64,000 nt of DNA. Source: Eubacteriaceae bacterium Marseille-Q4139. GTDB taxonomy: Bacteria; Bacillota; Clostridia; Lachnospirales; Lachnospiraceae. Made by a program: the position numbers and the translations under genes. The DNA is taken from contig JAGTTQ010000001.1 in NCBI GenBank assembly GCA_018223415.1, forward strand, positions 879,464 to 943,463. Direction: 5' to 3'. A model generated the notes under the pieces. That model ran no database searches and had not been told where the DNA came from. It saw nothing but the letters and a program-made list of their open reading frames with translations. Below are positions 24,499-32,416 of the stretch, in pieces; the first letter of the stretch is position 1, and every line of letters begins with the position of its first letter.

Positions 24499-26163
24499 AT
24501 GAAACCATCAAACCTGCACCTTTTCATAAACGGCGCCATTTTCACCTCCGACGCTTCCCATCCGCACGCCGATTCCATGGCCGTCCGGAACGGGCGCATT
24601 TTGTGGGTCGGGGACAAAGACGCCATGCCGTCAGAATACGCATCTTTACTGGCCGCCCATCCCACAGGCGATGAGGCAGGCTGCTTCGCCGTCACCGACC
24701 TTGGCGGCCGCCAGGTCATCCCCGGCTTTGTGGACGCCCACATGCACCCCGTCATGCTGGCAGACCTCACAAACCAGATCGCCGTCATGCCGCCGGCCAT
24801 CACCTCCATGGACGATCTCGCCGCCGCCATCCGCGAGCGCAGGAGCCGTCAAAAGCCGGGCCAGTGGATCCTCGGGTGGGGCTACGACGAACAGGGCTTT
24901 TTAGAAAAACGCTCTCCGAACCGCTATGACCTGGATCGCGGCTGCGACGATGCCCCGGTCATGATAACAAGGACATGCGTCCACATCCGCTGCGTCAACA
25001 GTGCGGCGCTCCGCCTCGCCGGCATCGACCGGAACACGCCTGACCCGCCGGGCGGCATGATCGAGCGTGACGAAAACGGAGAGCCCACGGGAATCTTAAA
25101 GGAAAACGCCAGAAACCTGATCATGCCGTTCCTGCCGGAAATTTCCGAGGAAGACCGGATCCGGAACCTGTTAGACCTGGGCACGCTTTTAAGCTCCCAG
25201 GGCATCACCTCCATCTGCGATATGGGGAACCTGGACGGCGGCGACATGATGCCGATCTATGAAGCGGCAGCCAGGCGCGGCTTCCATCAGCAAACCGGCG
25301 TCTACTATATGTGGGATCTCTTCTGTGACGACCCGGACTTTTCCATCACGAAGGAAAAAGCCGACCGGAGCCGCCAGATCTTTGCCGCCGGCTTAAAGCT
25401 CATCGGCGACGGGAGCGTCTCCGGCCGCACCGCCTGGATGGACAAACCGTATCTGGGCTCCGAAGACGAATACGGCCTCCAGGTGGCGGACGACAAGCTC
25501 CTTCATTCCGCTGTCAGGTTTTGCAGGGAAAACCGTCTCCAGCTCTCCGTTCATGCCATGGGCGGACGGACAATCCGGCATATTCTGGACTGCGTCTCAT
25601 CGGAAGCGCCGTGGACTCCAAACACCATCCCTCACGTCAGGATTGAGCATGTGACGGATCCGTCCCTGGAATCCATAAGGGACGCCGTCTCACACGGCAT
25701 CGCCTTCGTCACGCAGCCCATTTTCCTCTTTGCAGAGTCGGCAAGCTACATAAAAAATCTGGGAACCGACTGGACGAAGAAATGCTACCCCGTCCGGACC
25801 ATGTTGGAAAACGGCATGCGCCCCGCCTTTTCCACCGACGCACCGTCTACCTTCTGGGCCGTCCCGTCAGACCCGTTCCCGGGCCTTCAGTTTGCAGTGA
25901 CCCGCACGGCCGCCGACGGCACAGACTGCGGCAATGACGAAGCCATCGACATGGAAACGGCCGTAACCCTTTATACACGCGACGCCGCCATGGCCGCCGG
26001 CTTTCCTGACACCGGCATGCTGGCGCCGGGATACCGGGCAGATTTTGCCGTGTTAAGCAGCGATATTTTCCATATCCCGCCCCATGAACTCAGTCAGATC
26101 ACCGTAAAAGAAACCTGGATCAGCGGCGAGCGCGTCTATGCCGCGCCGGATCTTATTTCCTAA
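24499..26163 (+). CDS. Amidohydrolase, YtcJ-like (amidohydrolase 3)
   Basis: Metal-dependent hydrolase of 554 residues. The N-terminal beta-sandwich is followed by the metal motif GFVDAHMHP (His81, His83), a long YtcJ-type insertion with GWGYDEQGF, HAMGGRTIRHILD, IEHVTD and the metal Asp in PAFSTDAPS. The C-terminal GYRADFAVLSSD closes the sandwich. Relatives act on N-acyl amino acids, formamides or unknown amides. The next gene starts 26 bp on and encodes an ornithine-cyclodeaminase-like protein, so an amino-acid derivative as substrate is plausible but not shown. A clear GAGGAGAACGC ribosome site fixes the start. Confidence 0.88.
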   Translation: MKPSNLHLFINGAIFTSDASHPHADSMAVRNGRILWVGDKDAMPSEYASLLAAHPTGDEAGCFAVTDLGGRQVIPGFVDAHMHPVMLADLTNQIAVMPPAITSMDDLAAAIRERRSRQKPGQWILGWGYDEQGFLEKRSPNRYDLDRGCDDAPVMITRTCVHIRCVNSAALRLAGIDRNTPDPPGGMIERDENGEPTGILKENARNLIMPFLPEISEEDRIRNLLDLGTLLSSQGITSICDMGNLDGGDMMPIYEAAARRGFHQQTGVYYMWDLFCDDPDFSITKEKADRSRQIFAAGLKLIGDGSVSGRTAWMDKPYLGSEDEYGLQVADDKLLHSAVRFCRENRLQLSVHAMGGRTIRHILDCVSSEAPWTPNTIPHVRIEHVTDPSLESIRDAVSHGIAFVTQPIFLFAESASYIKNLGTDWTKKCYPVRTMLENGMRPAFSTDAPSTFWAVPSDPFPGLQFAVTRTAADGTDCGNDEAIDMETAVTLYTRDAAMAAGFPDTGMLAPGYRADFAVLSSDIFHIPPHELSQITVKETWISGERVYAAPDLIS

Positions 26164-26189
26164 ATTATCACAAGAAAAGAGGTAAATCA

Positions 26190-27290
26190 ATGTTTCAGAT
26201 GCCAGAATACAGAGAACCAGACTTTACGGAACAAAAATTCACAGATGCCCCCGATGCCAGATGGGAGGCCGTGACAAAAAAAGGAGTTGCCCCGGAAAAC
26301 TACCACAGTACCTCCATGTACCCGGAATATTTTAAGCTGGACGGCCAGTGGAAGCTGGCAAAGGAAAGCCGCATGGACTCCAGCGTCGTCATCGGCGGCG
26401 ACGGAGAGCTTCGCGTCGTCGAAAACAGAAATCTGGAGGTTGGCGACAAAGTGATCCTCGGCCGGACAGAAAACGCCGAGGAGGGGATCTATCTCCACAG
26501 CACCGGCTTCGAGCCGGCCGGCGGCGCAAACCGCGACCAGTTCATCTTCCGCCAGGGCAGGAGCCGCGAGACCTCCTATTCCAGAGACTATGACCGGCTT
26601 TTCGAGCTTCTGCGGTACGAAAAAGAGCATGGAAACATCGTCTGGGTCATGGGGCCTGCTTTCACCTTTGACGCCGACGCCAGACACGCCATGGAAGCCA
26701 TGATCCGAAACGGATATGCCCACGGGCTCATGGCCGGAAACGCCCTCGCCACCCACGATCTGGAGGGCGCCATGTTCCACACGGCCCTCGGCCAGGACAT
26801 CTACACCCAGGAATCCCGCCCCAACGGCCATTACAACCACTTAGACGTCTTAAACCGTGTCAGGAAAAGCGGCTCCATCAAGGCCTTTTTAAAAGACTAT
26901 AACCTGGACGACGGCATCATCTGCGCCTGCGAAAAATACCAGGTACCCTACGTCCTCACCGGCTCCATCCGCGACGACGGCCCGCTGCCGGAGGTAATCG
27001 GCGACGTCTACGACGGCCAGATGGCCATGCGCGGCATGATTAAAAAAGCCACCACCGTCATCTGTCTCGCCACCATGCTCCATACCATCGCCGCCGGCAA
27101 CATGACGCCGTCTTACCGCGTCCTTGCGGACGGCACCGTCCGTCCCGTGTTCCTCTACACGGTGGATGCCGACGAGTTCGTCGTAAACAAGCTCTTAGAC
27201 CGCGGAAGCCTGGCCGCCACCACGATGGTGACAAACGTCCAGGACTTCATCACCATCGTGGCAAAAGGCCTGGGAGTCATGAACGCATGA
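26190..27290 (+). CDS. LOR/SDH-domain (TIGR00300) protein, archaeal-type ornithine cyclodeaminase homologue
   Basis: The 366-residue protein matches the family of archaeal ornithine cyclodeaminase and the C-terminal part of cyanobacterial arginine dihydrolase AgrE. Key stretches are IVWVMGPAFTFDADARHAM (about 150-168), LMAGNALATHDLEGA, GQDIYTQE, NGHYNHLDVLNRVRKSGSI and YVLTGSIRDDGPLPEVIGD (about 255-275), which form the NAD-binding region. It lacks the arginine-dihydrolase domain of AgrE. Predicted activity: ornithine to proline plus ammonia, by family. It overlaps the downstream acetyltransferase by 4 bp (ATGA) and follows the amidohydrolase closely. Confidence 0.8.
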   Translation: MFQMPEYREPDFTEQKFTDAPDARWEAVTKKGVAPENYHSTSMYPEYFKLDGQWKLAKESRMDSSVVIGGDGELRVVENRNLEVGDKVILGRTENAEEGIYLHSTGFEPAGGANRDQFIFRQGRSRETSYSRDYDRLFELLRYEKEHGNIVWVMGPAFTFDADARHAMEAMIRNGYAHGLMAGNALATHDLEGAMFHTALGQDIYTQESRPNGHYNHLDVLNRVRKSGSIKAFLKDYNLDDGIICACEKYQVPYVLTGSIRDDGPLPEVIGDVYDGQMAMRGMIKKATTVICLATMLHTIAAGNMTPSYRVLADGTVRPVFLYTVDADEFVVNKLLDRGSLAATTMVTNVQDFITIVAKGLGVMNA

Positions 27291-27742
27291 ACCATGAAAT
27301 TTTAACGGTCACCGCCGCTTCGCCCCGCCTTTTCCAGGCGGCGGAGCTGGCGGAAAAGCTCTGGCCCCATCATGCGAAGGAAGAGCTTTATGAGGAATTT
27401 GCTTCCATTTTAGAAAAGAAACCAGCCGCCTTCTTCGTCCTCAATCTGGACGGGAAGCCGGCCGGCTTTGCCCAGTGCGAACTCCGCACCGACTACGTGG
27501 AAGGCACAGCCTCAAGCCCCGTCGGCTATCTCGAAGGGATTTTCCTGCTGCCAGAATTCCGCGGCCAGGGCTTATCCGCCCTGCTCCTTAAGGCCTGCGA
27601 GACCTGGGCAAAGGAAAAGGGCTGCCGGGAATTTGCAAGCGACTGTGAGCTGGAAAATGAGACCAGCATCGCCTTCCATAAGCGCTCCGGTTTTAAAGAG
27701 GCCGGGCGGATTGTATGCTTTGTAAAGCCGTTAAATCCTTAA
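27287..27742 (+). CDS. GNAT acetyltransferase resembling AAC(6')-I
   Basis: The 151-residue protein resembles type I aminoglycoside 6'-N-acetyltransferases in length and pattern: AELAEKLWPHHAKEELYEEF at the start, VGYLEGIFLLPEFRGQGLSALLLKACETWAKEKGCREFASDCELENETSIAFHKRSGFKEAGRIVCFVK after it (acetyl-CoA loop at 92-97). Most chromosomal relatives in gut Firmicutes are uncharacterised and may act on natural amines. Its operon position after the LOR/SDH gene (4-bp overlap) argues for a metabolic substrate such as a diamine or amino acid. Its stop codon overlaps that of the convergent regulator. Confidence 0.8.
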   Translation: MNHEILTVTAASPRLFQAAELAEKLWPHHAKEELYEEFASILEKKPAAFFVLNLDGKPAGFAQCELRTDYVEGTASSPVGYLEGIFLLPEFRGQGLSALLLKACETWAKEKGCREFASDCELENETSIAFHKRSGFKEAGRIVCFVKPLNP

Positions 27743-28395
27743 GCTTCTCCCCCATCCCGAATCTCATCCAAATAACTATACACCGTCACCTTGGAAATCC
27801 CCATGCGGGCCGCCACCTTATCGACGACGCCCTTAATCAAAAACAGCCCCTTCTGCTCCATGAACCGGATTGCCAACACCTTTTCCTCCCGGTTCATGGC
27901 GGCCGCTTCCCGGCCGCCTAAAATCCGCTCGATGAGCTCGTCTGCAATCTCCTCGATATGGCCTCCCGGGCATGCCCCGATCTCTTCCTCTTTAGAAAGC
28001 TTCTGTCTCGCCTCCTCAATCCCCGGAAACAGCCCGGAAAGCAATGCGGCTGCCTCCGAAAGCACCGTCGTGTCCATGTTGATGCACATGGCGCCGGCCA
28101 CCTTCCTATCCGCATCCCGAAGGAGCACTGTCGACGACTTGATAAGCCGCCCGTCCTCCGAATAAAAATAATAATTTGCCAGATGATCATCTGCGAACCG
28201 CTCGTCCAAAAGCACCTGGCGCACCAGGTGGTCAAAGCTCTGGCCGGTGCAGCGCCCTGTCACATGGCCATTTTCCACATAAACCACGGAGCTCTGGGGT
28301 GAAGAGAGGTCATGGATCACCACCTCGCACCCGCTTCCAAAGGTCTTCCCTAACATCTTGGCCACAGGGAAATACTGCTCAATCGTCCACTCCAT
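27739..28395 (-). CDS. YheO/DauR-type PAS regulator with helix-turn-helix
   Basis: The 218-residue protein has an N-terminal YheO-like PAS domain (about 5-118: FGSGCEVVIHDLSSPQSSVVYVENG and KSSTVLLRDADRKVAGAMCINMD) and a C-terminal helix-turn-helix (about 165-213: AIRFMEQKGLFLIKGVVDKVAARMGISKVTVYSYLDEIR). DauR of this family controls D-arginine catabolism in Pseudomonas. It is the last gene of the minus-strand unit threonine-synthase-like, ridA, regulator (12-bp gap), so it probably senses a substrate of that pathway. Confidence 0.87.
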   Translation of the reverse strand: MEWTIEQYFPVAKMLGKTFGSGCEVVIHDLSSPQSSVVYVENGHVTGRCTGQSFDHLVRQVLLDERFADDHLANYYFYSEDGRLIKSSTVLLRDADRKVAGAMCINMDTTVLSEAAALLSGLFPGIEEARQKLSKEEEIGACPGGHIEEIADELIERILGGREAAAMNREEKVLAIRFMEQKGLFLIKGVVDKVAARMGISKVTVYSYLDEIRDGGEA

Positions 28396-28407
28396 CCATG
28401 CCTCCTT

Positions 28408-28806
28408 CTAACGCTCTCCGTCTCCGCTCCCCGGCACGGCCGCCAGTGCCTCAATTTCCACAAGGCTCCCGTAATGGAGCGGCCCCGACGGCACCACCAC
28501 ACGGGCCGGCCGGTGTTCCCCAAAATACTTCACATACTCCTCATTGATGGCGTCCCAGTAAGCCACATCCGGCGTGTAAATCCGGCACTGGAGCACGCAC
28601 TCCCTGGGGACGCCTGCCGCACACAGCACCTCGTCCAGGTTCCTTAACGCCTGGGCCGCATGGGCATGGATCCCGCCCTCCGGCACACACCCCGTCTCCG
28701 GCACAAGGGCAAGCTGGCCCGACACATAGAGAATCCCGTTGTGGATCACTCCCGGCGAATACGGCGCATTCCTCTTCTTCGACGATTCTGTCACAACTGT
28801 TTTCAT
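28408..28806 (-). CDS. RidA family enamine/imine deaminase
   Basis: RidA proteins hydrolyse reactive 2-aminoacrylate-type enamines released by PLP-dependent dehydratases. The 132-residue protein carries the YSPGVIHNGILYVSGQLALVPETG opening, AAQALRNLDEVLCAAG in the middle and a CRIYTPDV strand where the catalytic Arg of RidA (usually near 105) would be CR. It follows the PLP-enzyme gene by 14 bp, a natural pairing: the enzyme makes an enamine, RidA removes it. Confidence 0.9.
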   Translation of the reverse strand: MKTVVTESSKKRNAPYSPGVIHNGILYVSGQLALVPETGCVPEGGIHAHAAQALRNLDEVLCAAGVPRECVLQCRIYTPDVAYWDAINEEYVKYFGEHRPARVVVPSGPLHYGSLVEIEALAAVPGSGDGER

Positions 28807-28820
28807 CTTCGTCCCCCTCT

Positions 28821-29915
28821 CTAGTGTTCGGATTTAAGCCCTGCCCCGCACATGGGAAGCAGCGCGTCCGTGATGGCTCCCCGCTCCTTGCAGTAGGCAA
28901 GATATGCCGCGTAGGTGGCCGCCGTCGTGTGCTCGCAGAAGACGCCCCGCTTTGCAAGTGCCTCCCTGGCCGGAAGGATGCCGTCCTCCGGCGCCGTCAC
29001 CACATCAGCCCCGTGGCGGTAAATCATCTCCAGGATTTCCTCGCCCCGCATGGGCTCGGCGATAGCAATTCCCTCGGCGAGAGTCGGCACGGAAATCACA
29101 TGGGCCGGTGCCCTCTCCCCGGTCTTTGCGGCTTCGGCAAAGGGCGCGCACCGCTCGCTCTGGACGGCCACAAGATGCGGCATGGACTCAATCACGCCGC
29201 TGGCCTTTAAATGCTCCAGCGCCTTCACCGCGCCGATAAATAGCGTCCCGTTCCCAAGGGGAATAAACACATGAGCCGGGATCCGGTGAAGCTGCTCATA
29301 AACCTCATAAATATACGTCTTCGTCCCCTCATAGAAAAACGGGTTGTACACATGGCTGGCATAAAAAATGCCTTCCTCTTCCACCCGCGCCCGGCAGGCA
29401 TTGGCGCAGGCCTCCCGGTTCCCGGGGATCACATGGGCCGCGGCGCCGTGGGCTTTAATCATCGTAATCTTCTTCGGCGACGTCCCTTCCGGCACATAGA
29501 TATCGCAGGCGATGCCGGCCCGCCCGCAGTAGGCGGCCACGCTGTTTCCCGCGTTGCCGCTGGAATCCTGGACGACCCGCTCCACGCCGATGGCCTTTAT
29601 ATGGGCCGCCAGCACTGCCGCCCCCCTGTCCTTAAAAGAAAGGGTCGGCATGAAATAATCCATTTTAAGAAGCACATTGTCATCCAGAGGCACCACCGGC
29701 GTCATCCCCTCGCCCATGGTAATCTCCCGCCAGCTATCATCCAACAGCGGCATAAATTCCCGGTACCGGAACATGCTCCAGGTATCCCGGTCGACCTTGG
29801 AAAGGTCAAATTTCGGCGGCTCATAGGAAAGCGTCCAGAGCCCGCCGCAGTCACATTTTGCCTTCCTCGATGTGACCTCCTCCGTGCGCCCGCACCGCTT
29901 GCAGACATACTTCAT
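28821..29915 (-). CDS. PLP-dependent threonine-synthase-like enzyme
   Basis: Fold-type II PLP enzyme of 364 residues. It has an N-terminal four-Cys zinc ribbon (Cys5, Cys8, Cys21, Cys23), the PLP lysine in LSFKDRGAA (Lys95), the QDSSGNAGNSVAAYCGRAG phosphate/substrate loop, and a C-terminal MCGAG. It is annotated threonine synthase in many genomes. However, the partner genes (RidA and a DauR-like regulator) fit a catabolic ammonia-lyase or dehydratase better than threonine synthesis, and no hom or thrB gene is near. First gene of its operon, with AT-rich repeats upstream. Confidence 0.82.
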   Translation of the reverse strand: MKYVCKRCGRTEEVTSRKAKCDCGGLWTLSYEPPKFDLSKVDRDTWSMFRYREFMPLLDDSWREITMGEGMTPVVPLDDNVLLKMDYFMPTLSFKDRGAAVLAAHIKAIGVERVVQDSSGNAGNSVAAYCGRAGIACDIYVPEGTSPKKITMIKAHGAAAHVIPGNREACANACRARVEEEGIFYASHVYNPFFYEGTKTYIYEVYEQLHRIPAHVFIPLGNGTLFIGAVKALEHLKASGVIESMPHLVAVQSERCAPFAEAAKTGERAPAHVISVPTLAEGIAIAEPMRGEEILEMIYRHGADVVTAPEDGILPAREALAKRGVFCEHTTAATYAAYLAYCKERGAITDALLPMCGAGLKSEH

Positions 29916-29966
29916 AACTTCCTCCTTCCCCTGCTGCCCGTTTCCAGGCCCGGCAGAGATTCTTAT

Positions 29967-30073
29967 ATAATTTTTTCTACATTTTATCGTTTTCTTCGCT
30001 TATAATTCCCATTATATAGAATTTTTTCTACATTTCAAGAGGATTCCCACAAGCTTGTAGAATTTTTTCTATG
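29967..30073. repeat. Three operator-like repeats of TAGAATTTTTTCTA
   Basis: Copies at 29967-29984 (ATAATTTTTTCTACATTT), 30018-30035 (AGAATTTTTTCTACATTT) and 30059-30073 (AGAATTTTTTCTATG). The core TAGAA-TTTT-TTCTA is an inverted repeat. They fill the gap between the divergent threonine-synthase-like and hydroxyacid dehydrogenase genes and are good candidates for binding by the YheO-type regulator. Confidence 0.6.
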
Positions 30074-30103
30074 TCAATCTTCTGACAGAAATACGTTTTC
30101 AGC

Positions 30104-30132
30104 TTGCAATTTCTGCCGAAAAATTATATCAT
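30104..30132 (+). promoter_or_regulatory. Promoter of the hydroxyacid dehydrogenase gene
   Basis: TTGCAA (30104-30109), 17-bp spacer, TATCAT (30127-30132), about 50 bp before the start codon. The third TAGAATTTTTTCTA copy ends 31 bp upstream. Confidence 0.55.
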
Positions 30133-30189
30133 AGAGGCAGGGATCCGGAGACCCTTTCATGGGGCCGGAAACCAGAAAGGGGTACCGGC

Positions 30190-31146
30190 ATGAACGATAA
30201 AACCGTAGTCCTGAACGCGGCAAAAATGAATTTCGACGGCCGCCTGGACTTTTCCATCCTGTCCGGCCATGTAACCGTCTACGACGACACGGCTCCCGAA
30301 CAGCTCCTGGAACGAATCCAGGGCGCCGACATCATTGTGACAAAGGAAATGCCTGTGAGCGGCGACCTGATCCGTTCCTTTCCCGATTCCGTCCGCCTGA
30401 TCTGCGAGGCCGGAACCGGCTATAACAACCTGGATCTGGCGGCTGCCGAAGAAAAAGGCATTACCGTCTGCAACATTCCCGCATACAGCACAAAACGGGT
30501 GGCTCACACGGCCATCATGCTGATCTTAAACTTAAGCTCCTCCATGGGAGCGCAGCTTTCCATGCTGGCGCGGGGAAACCATGACAACTTTACGAAAAAC
30601 CTTCAGGTAAACCACGTGGAGGTAAACGGAAAGACCCTTGGCATCTTAGGCGCCGGTTCCATCGGCCGCGAGGTCATAAAAATCGCCCGCGCCATGGATA
30701 TGGAAATCCTCGTCTATACGAGGACTCCGAGGGCCGATGAGGACGGAATCCGTTATGTGGATCTGGAGACCATGTTAAAGTCCAGCGACTATGTCTCCCT
30801 TCACTGCCCGCTGACGCCTGACACGCGCCATATTATAAATGAAAGAACCCTGTCCCTCATGAAGCCGACGGCGTATCTGATTAACACGTCCCGCGGCGCA
30901 CTGGTGGACGAGACGGCCCTGATTGCGGCATTAAAAGACGGGCGCCTGGCCGGAGCCGGCCTGGACGTCCAGGAGACGGAGCCGCCGGCCGAAGAAAATC
31001 CGCTCTATTCCATGGAAAATGTGATTTTAACGCCTCATATGGGCTGGAAAGGCCTGGAGACGAGAAAACGGCTCATCTCCCTTCTTGCAGAAAACATCCG
31101 CGCCTACTTAAACGGCGCGCCGGTCAATGTGGTGACAAAACGCTGA
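30190..31146 (+). CDS. D-2-hydroxyacid dehydrogenase (NAD-dependent)
   Basis: Reduces a 2-keto acid to the D-hydroxy acid. The 318 residues show the family layout: AGTGYNNLDLAAAEEKGITVCNIPAYST (about 75-101), Rossmann loop LGILGAGSIGREV (150-162), the catalytic triad Arg235 in NTSRGALVDE, Glu264 in DVQETEPP and His283 in TPHMGW. Closest in pattern to glycerate/hydroxypyruvate and lactate-type dehydrogenases; the exact substrate is open. Its promoter faces the threonine-synthase-like operon across shared repeats, so it may reduce the keto acid produced there. Confidence 0.88.
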   Translation: MNDKTVVLNAAKMNFDGRLDFSILSGHVTVYDDTAPEQLLERIQGADIIVTKEMPVSGDLIRSFPDSVRLICEAGTGYNNLDLAAAEEKGITVCNIPAYSTKRVAHTAIMLILNLSSSMGAQLSMLARGNHDNFTKNLQVNHVEVNGKTLGILGAGSIGREVIKIARAMDMEILVYTRTPRADEDGIRYVDLETMLKSSDYVSLHCPLTPDTRHIINERTLSLMKPTAYLINTSRGALVDETALIAALKDGRLAGAGLDVQETEPPAEENPLYSMENVILTPHMGWKGLETRKRLISLLAENIRAYLNGAPVNVVTKR

Positions 31147-31206
31147 TATCCACGCGGCAGCCGGCAGACACCGCCGCCGCGCGAAAATAAAAGGAGGAGT
31201 TTTCCT

Positions 31207-32346
31207 ATGATATGTATTAAAAACGGCCGCATCCATACGGCAGTCAGTAAGGACGTCGTAAACGGCGACATCCTGATCGAAGACGGAAAGATCAAGGCCA
31301 TCGGGACAGACCTTTCCTGCGAAGGCGCTGAGATCATCGACGCCGCAGGGCTTGACGTATATCCCGGCTTCGTAGAGGCTCACTGCCACATCGGCTTAGA
31401 CGGCTACGGCATCGGATATGAAGGCCATGACTATAATGAGATGAACGATCCGGTGACTCCGCACCTTCACGCCGTTGACGGCATCAACCCGATGGATCCT
31501 GCCGTAGATATGGCAGCAAAGGCCGGCGTTACCTGTATGGCAACCGGCCCAGGCAGCTCCAACGCCCTCGGCGGAACCTTCGCCGCCGTTAAGACCCACG
31601 GAAAACGCGTGGACAACATGATCGTCAAATTCCCGGTTGCCATGAAATGTGCCTTCGGTGAGAACCCGAAACGCTGCTACCAGAAGAACGGCATCACAAG
31701 CCGTATGACAAACGCCGCTTTAATCCGCGAGGCATTAAAGAAGGCAGAGCTCTATAAGGCAAAAATCGAAGCTGCCGGCGACGATGTATCCAAGATTCCT
31801 GCATACGACCAGAAATCCGAGGCTCTGATCCCGGTTCTCAATAAGGAAATCCCGTTAAAGGCCCATGCCCATCAGGCAAACGATATCTTCACGGCTATCC
31901 GCATCGCAAAGGAATTCGGCCTTGGCCTGACCTTAGAGCATGTGACCGAGGGCCATCTGATCGTCGACGAGCTGGCAAAGGAGAACATCCCGTTAGCCGT
32001 AGGCCCGACCTTTGGACACGCTTCCAAGTTCGAGCTTCAGTATAAGACCTGGGATACGCCCGGCGTCCTTGCAAAGGCCGGCTGCCAGGTTTCCATCATC
32101 ACCGATGCACCGGTTACGCCGCTCCACTACCTGCCGCTCTGCGCGGGCCTTGCCATCAAAGCCGGCATGGACGAGTATGACGCACTCCGCGCCATCACCA
32201 TCAATCCGGCCAAGCACATCGGCATCGCTGACCGCGTCGGCTCCATCGAGGTTGGAAAGGACGCCGACATCGTCATCATGGCAGGCTCCCCGTTCACCGT
32301 TGAGGGAACCGTGAAGCACGTGCTGATCGACGGAAAAGAAATCTAA
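31207..32346 (+). CDS. Imidazolonepropionase-like amidohydrolase
   Basis: Metal-dependent hydrolase of 379 residues. Metal ligands are visible in GFVEAHCHIGLDG (His59, His61), KAHAHQAND and LEHVTEGH, with the catalytic Asp in SIITDAPVTP. The C-terminal AKHIGIADRVGSIEVGKDADIVIM restores the sandwich domain. Such proteins hydrolyse cyclic amides or dipeptide-like amides; the substrate is unknown. It follows the hydroxyacid dehydrogenase by 60 bp with AAAGGAGGAGT as ribosome site and precedes a strong terminator, so the two form a transcription unit. Confidence 0.88.
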   Translation: MICIKNGRIHTAVSKDVVNGDILIEDGKIKAIGTDLSCEGAEIIDAAGLDVYPGFVEAHCHIGLDGYGIGYEGHDYNEMNDPVTPHLHAVDGINPMDPAVDMAAKAGVTCMATGPGSSNALGGTFAAVKTHGKRVDNMIVKFPVAMKCAFGENPKRCYQKNGITSRMTNAALIREALKKAELYKAKIEAAGDDVSKIPAYDQKSEALIPVLNKEIPLKAHAHQANDIFTAIRIAKEFGLGLTLEHVTEGHLIVDELAKENIPLAVGPTFGHASKFELQYKTWDTPGVLAKAGCQVSIITDAPVTPLHYLPLCAGLAIKAGMDEYDALRAITINPAKHIGIADRVGSIEVGKDADIVIMAGSPFTVEGTVKHVLIDGKEI

Positions 32347-32352
32347 CAGCAA

Positions 32353-32393
32353 AAAGGCAGCGGGACGAAATCCAAACCGTCCCTGCTGCCTTT
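32353..32393 (+). terminator. Terminator after amidohydrolase gene
   Basis: AAAGGCAGCGGGACG (32353-32367) pairs with CGTCCCTGCTGCCTTT (one bulge), followed by CTCTTTC. It can also serve the convergent cell-wall-binding gene. Confidence 0.82.
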
Positions 32394-32416
32394 CTCTTTC
32401 GTATCTTAACGCTTCC

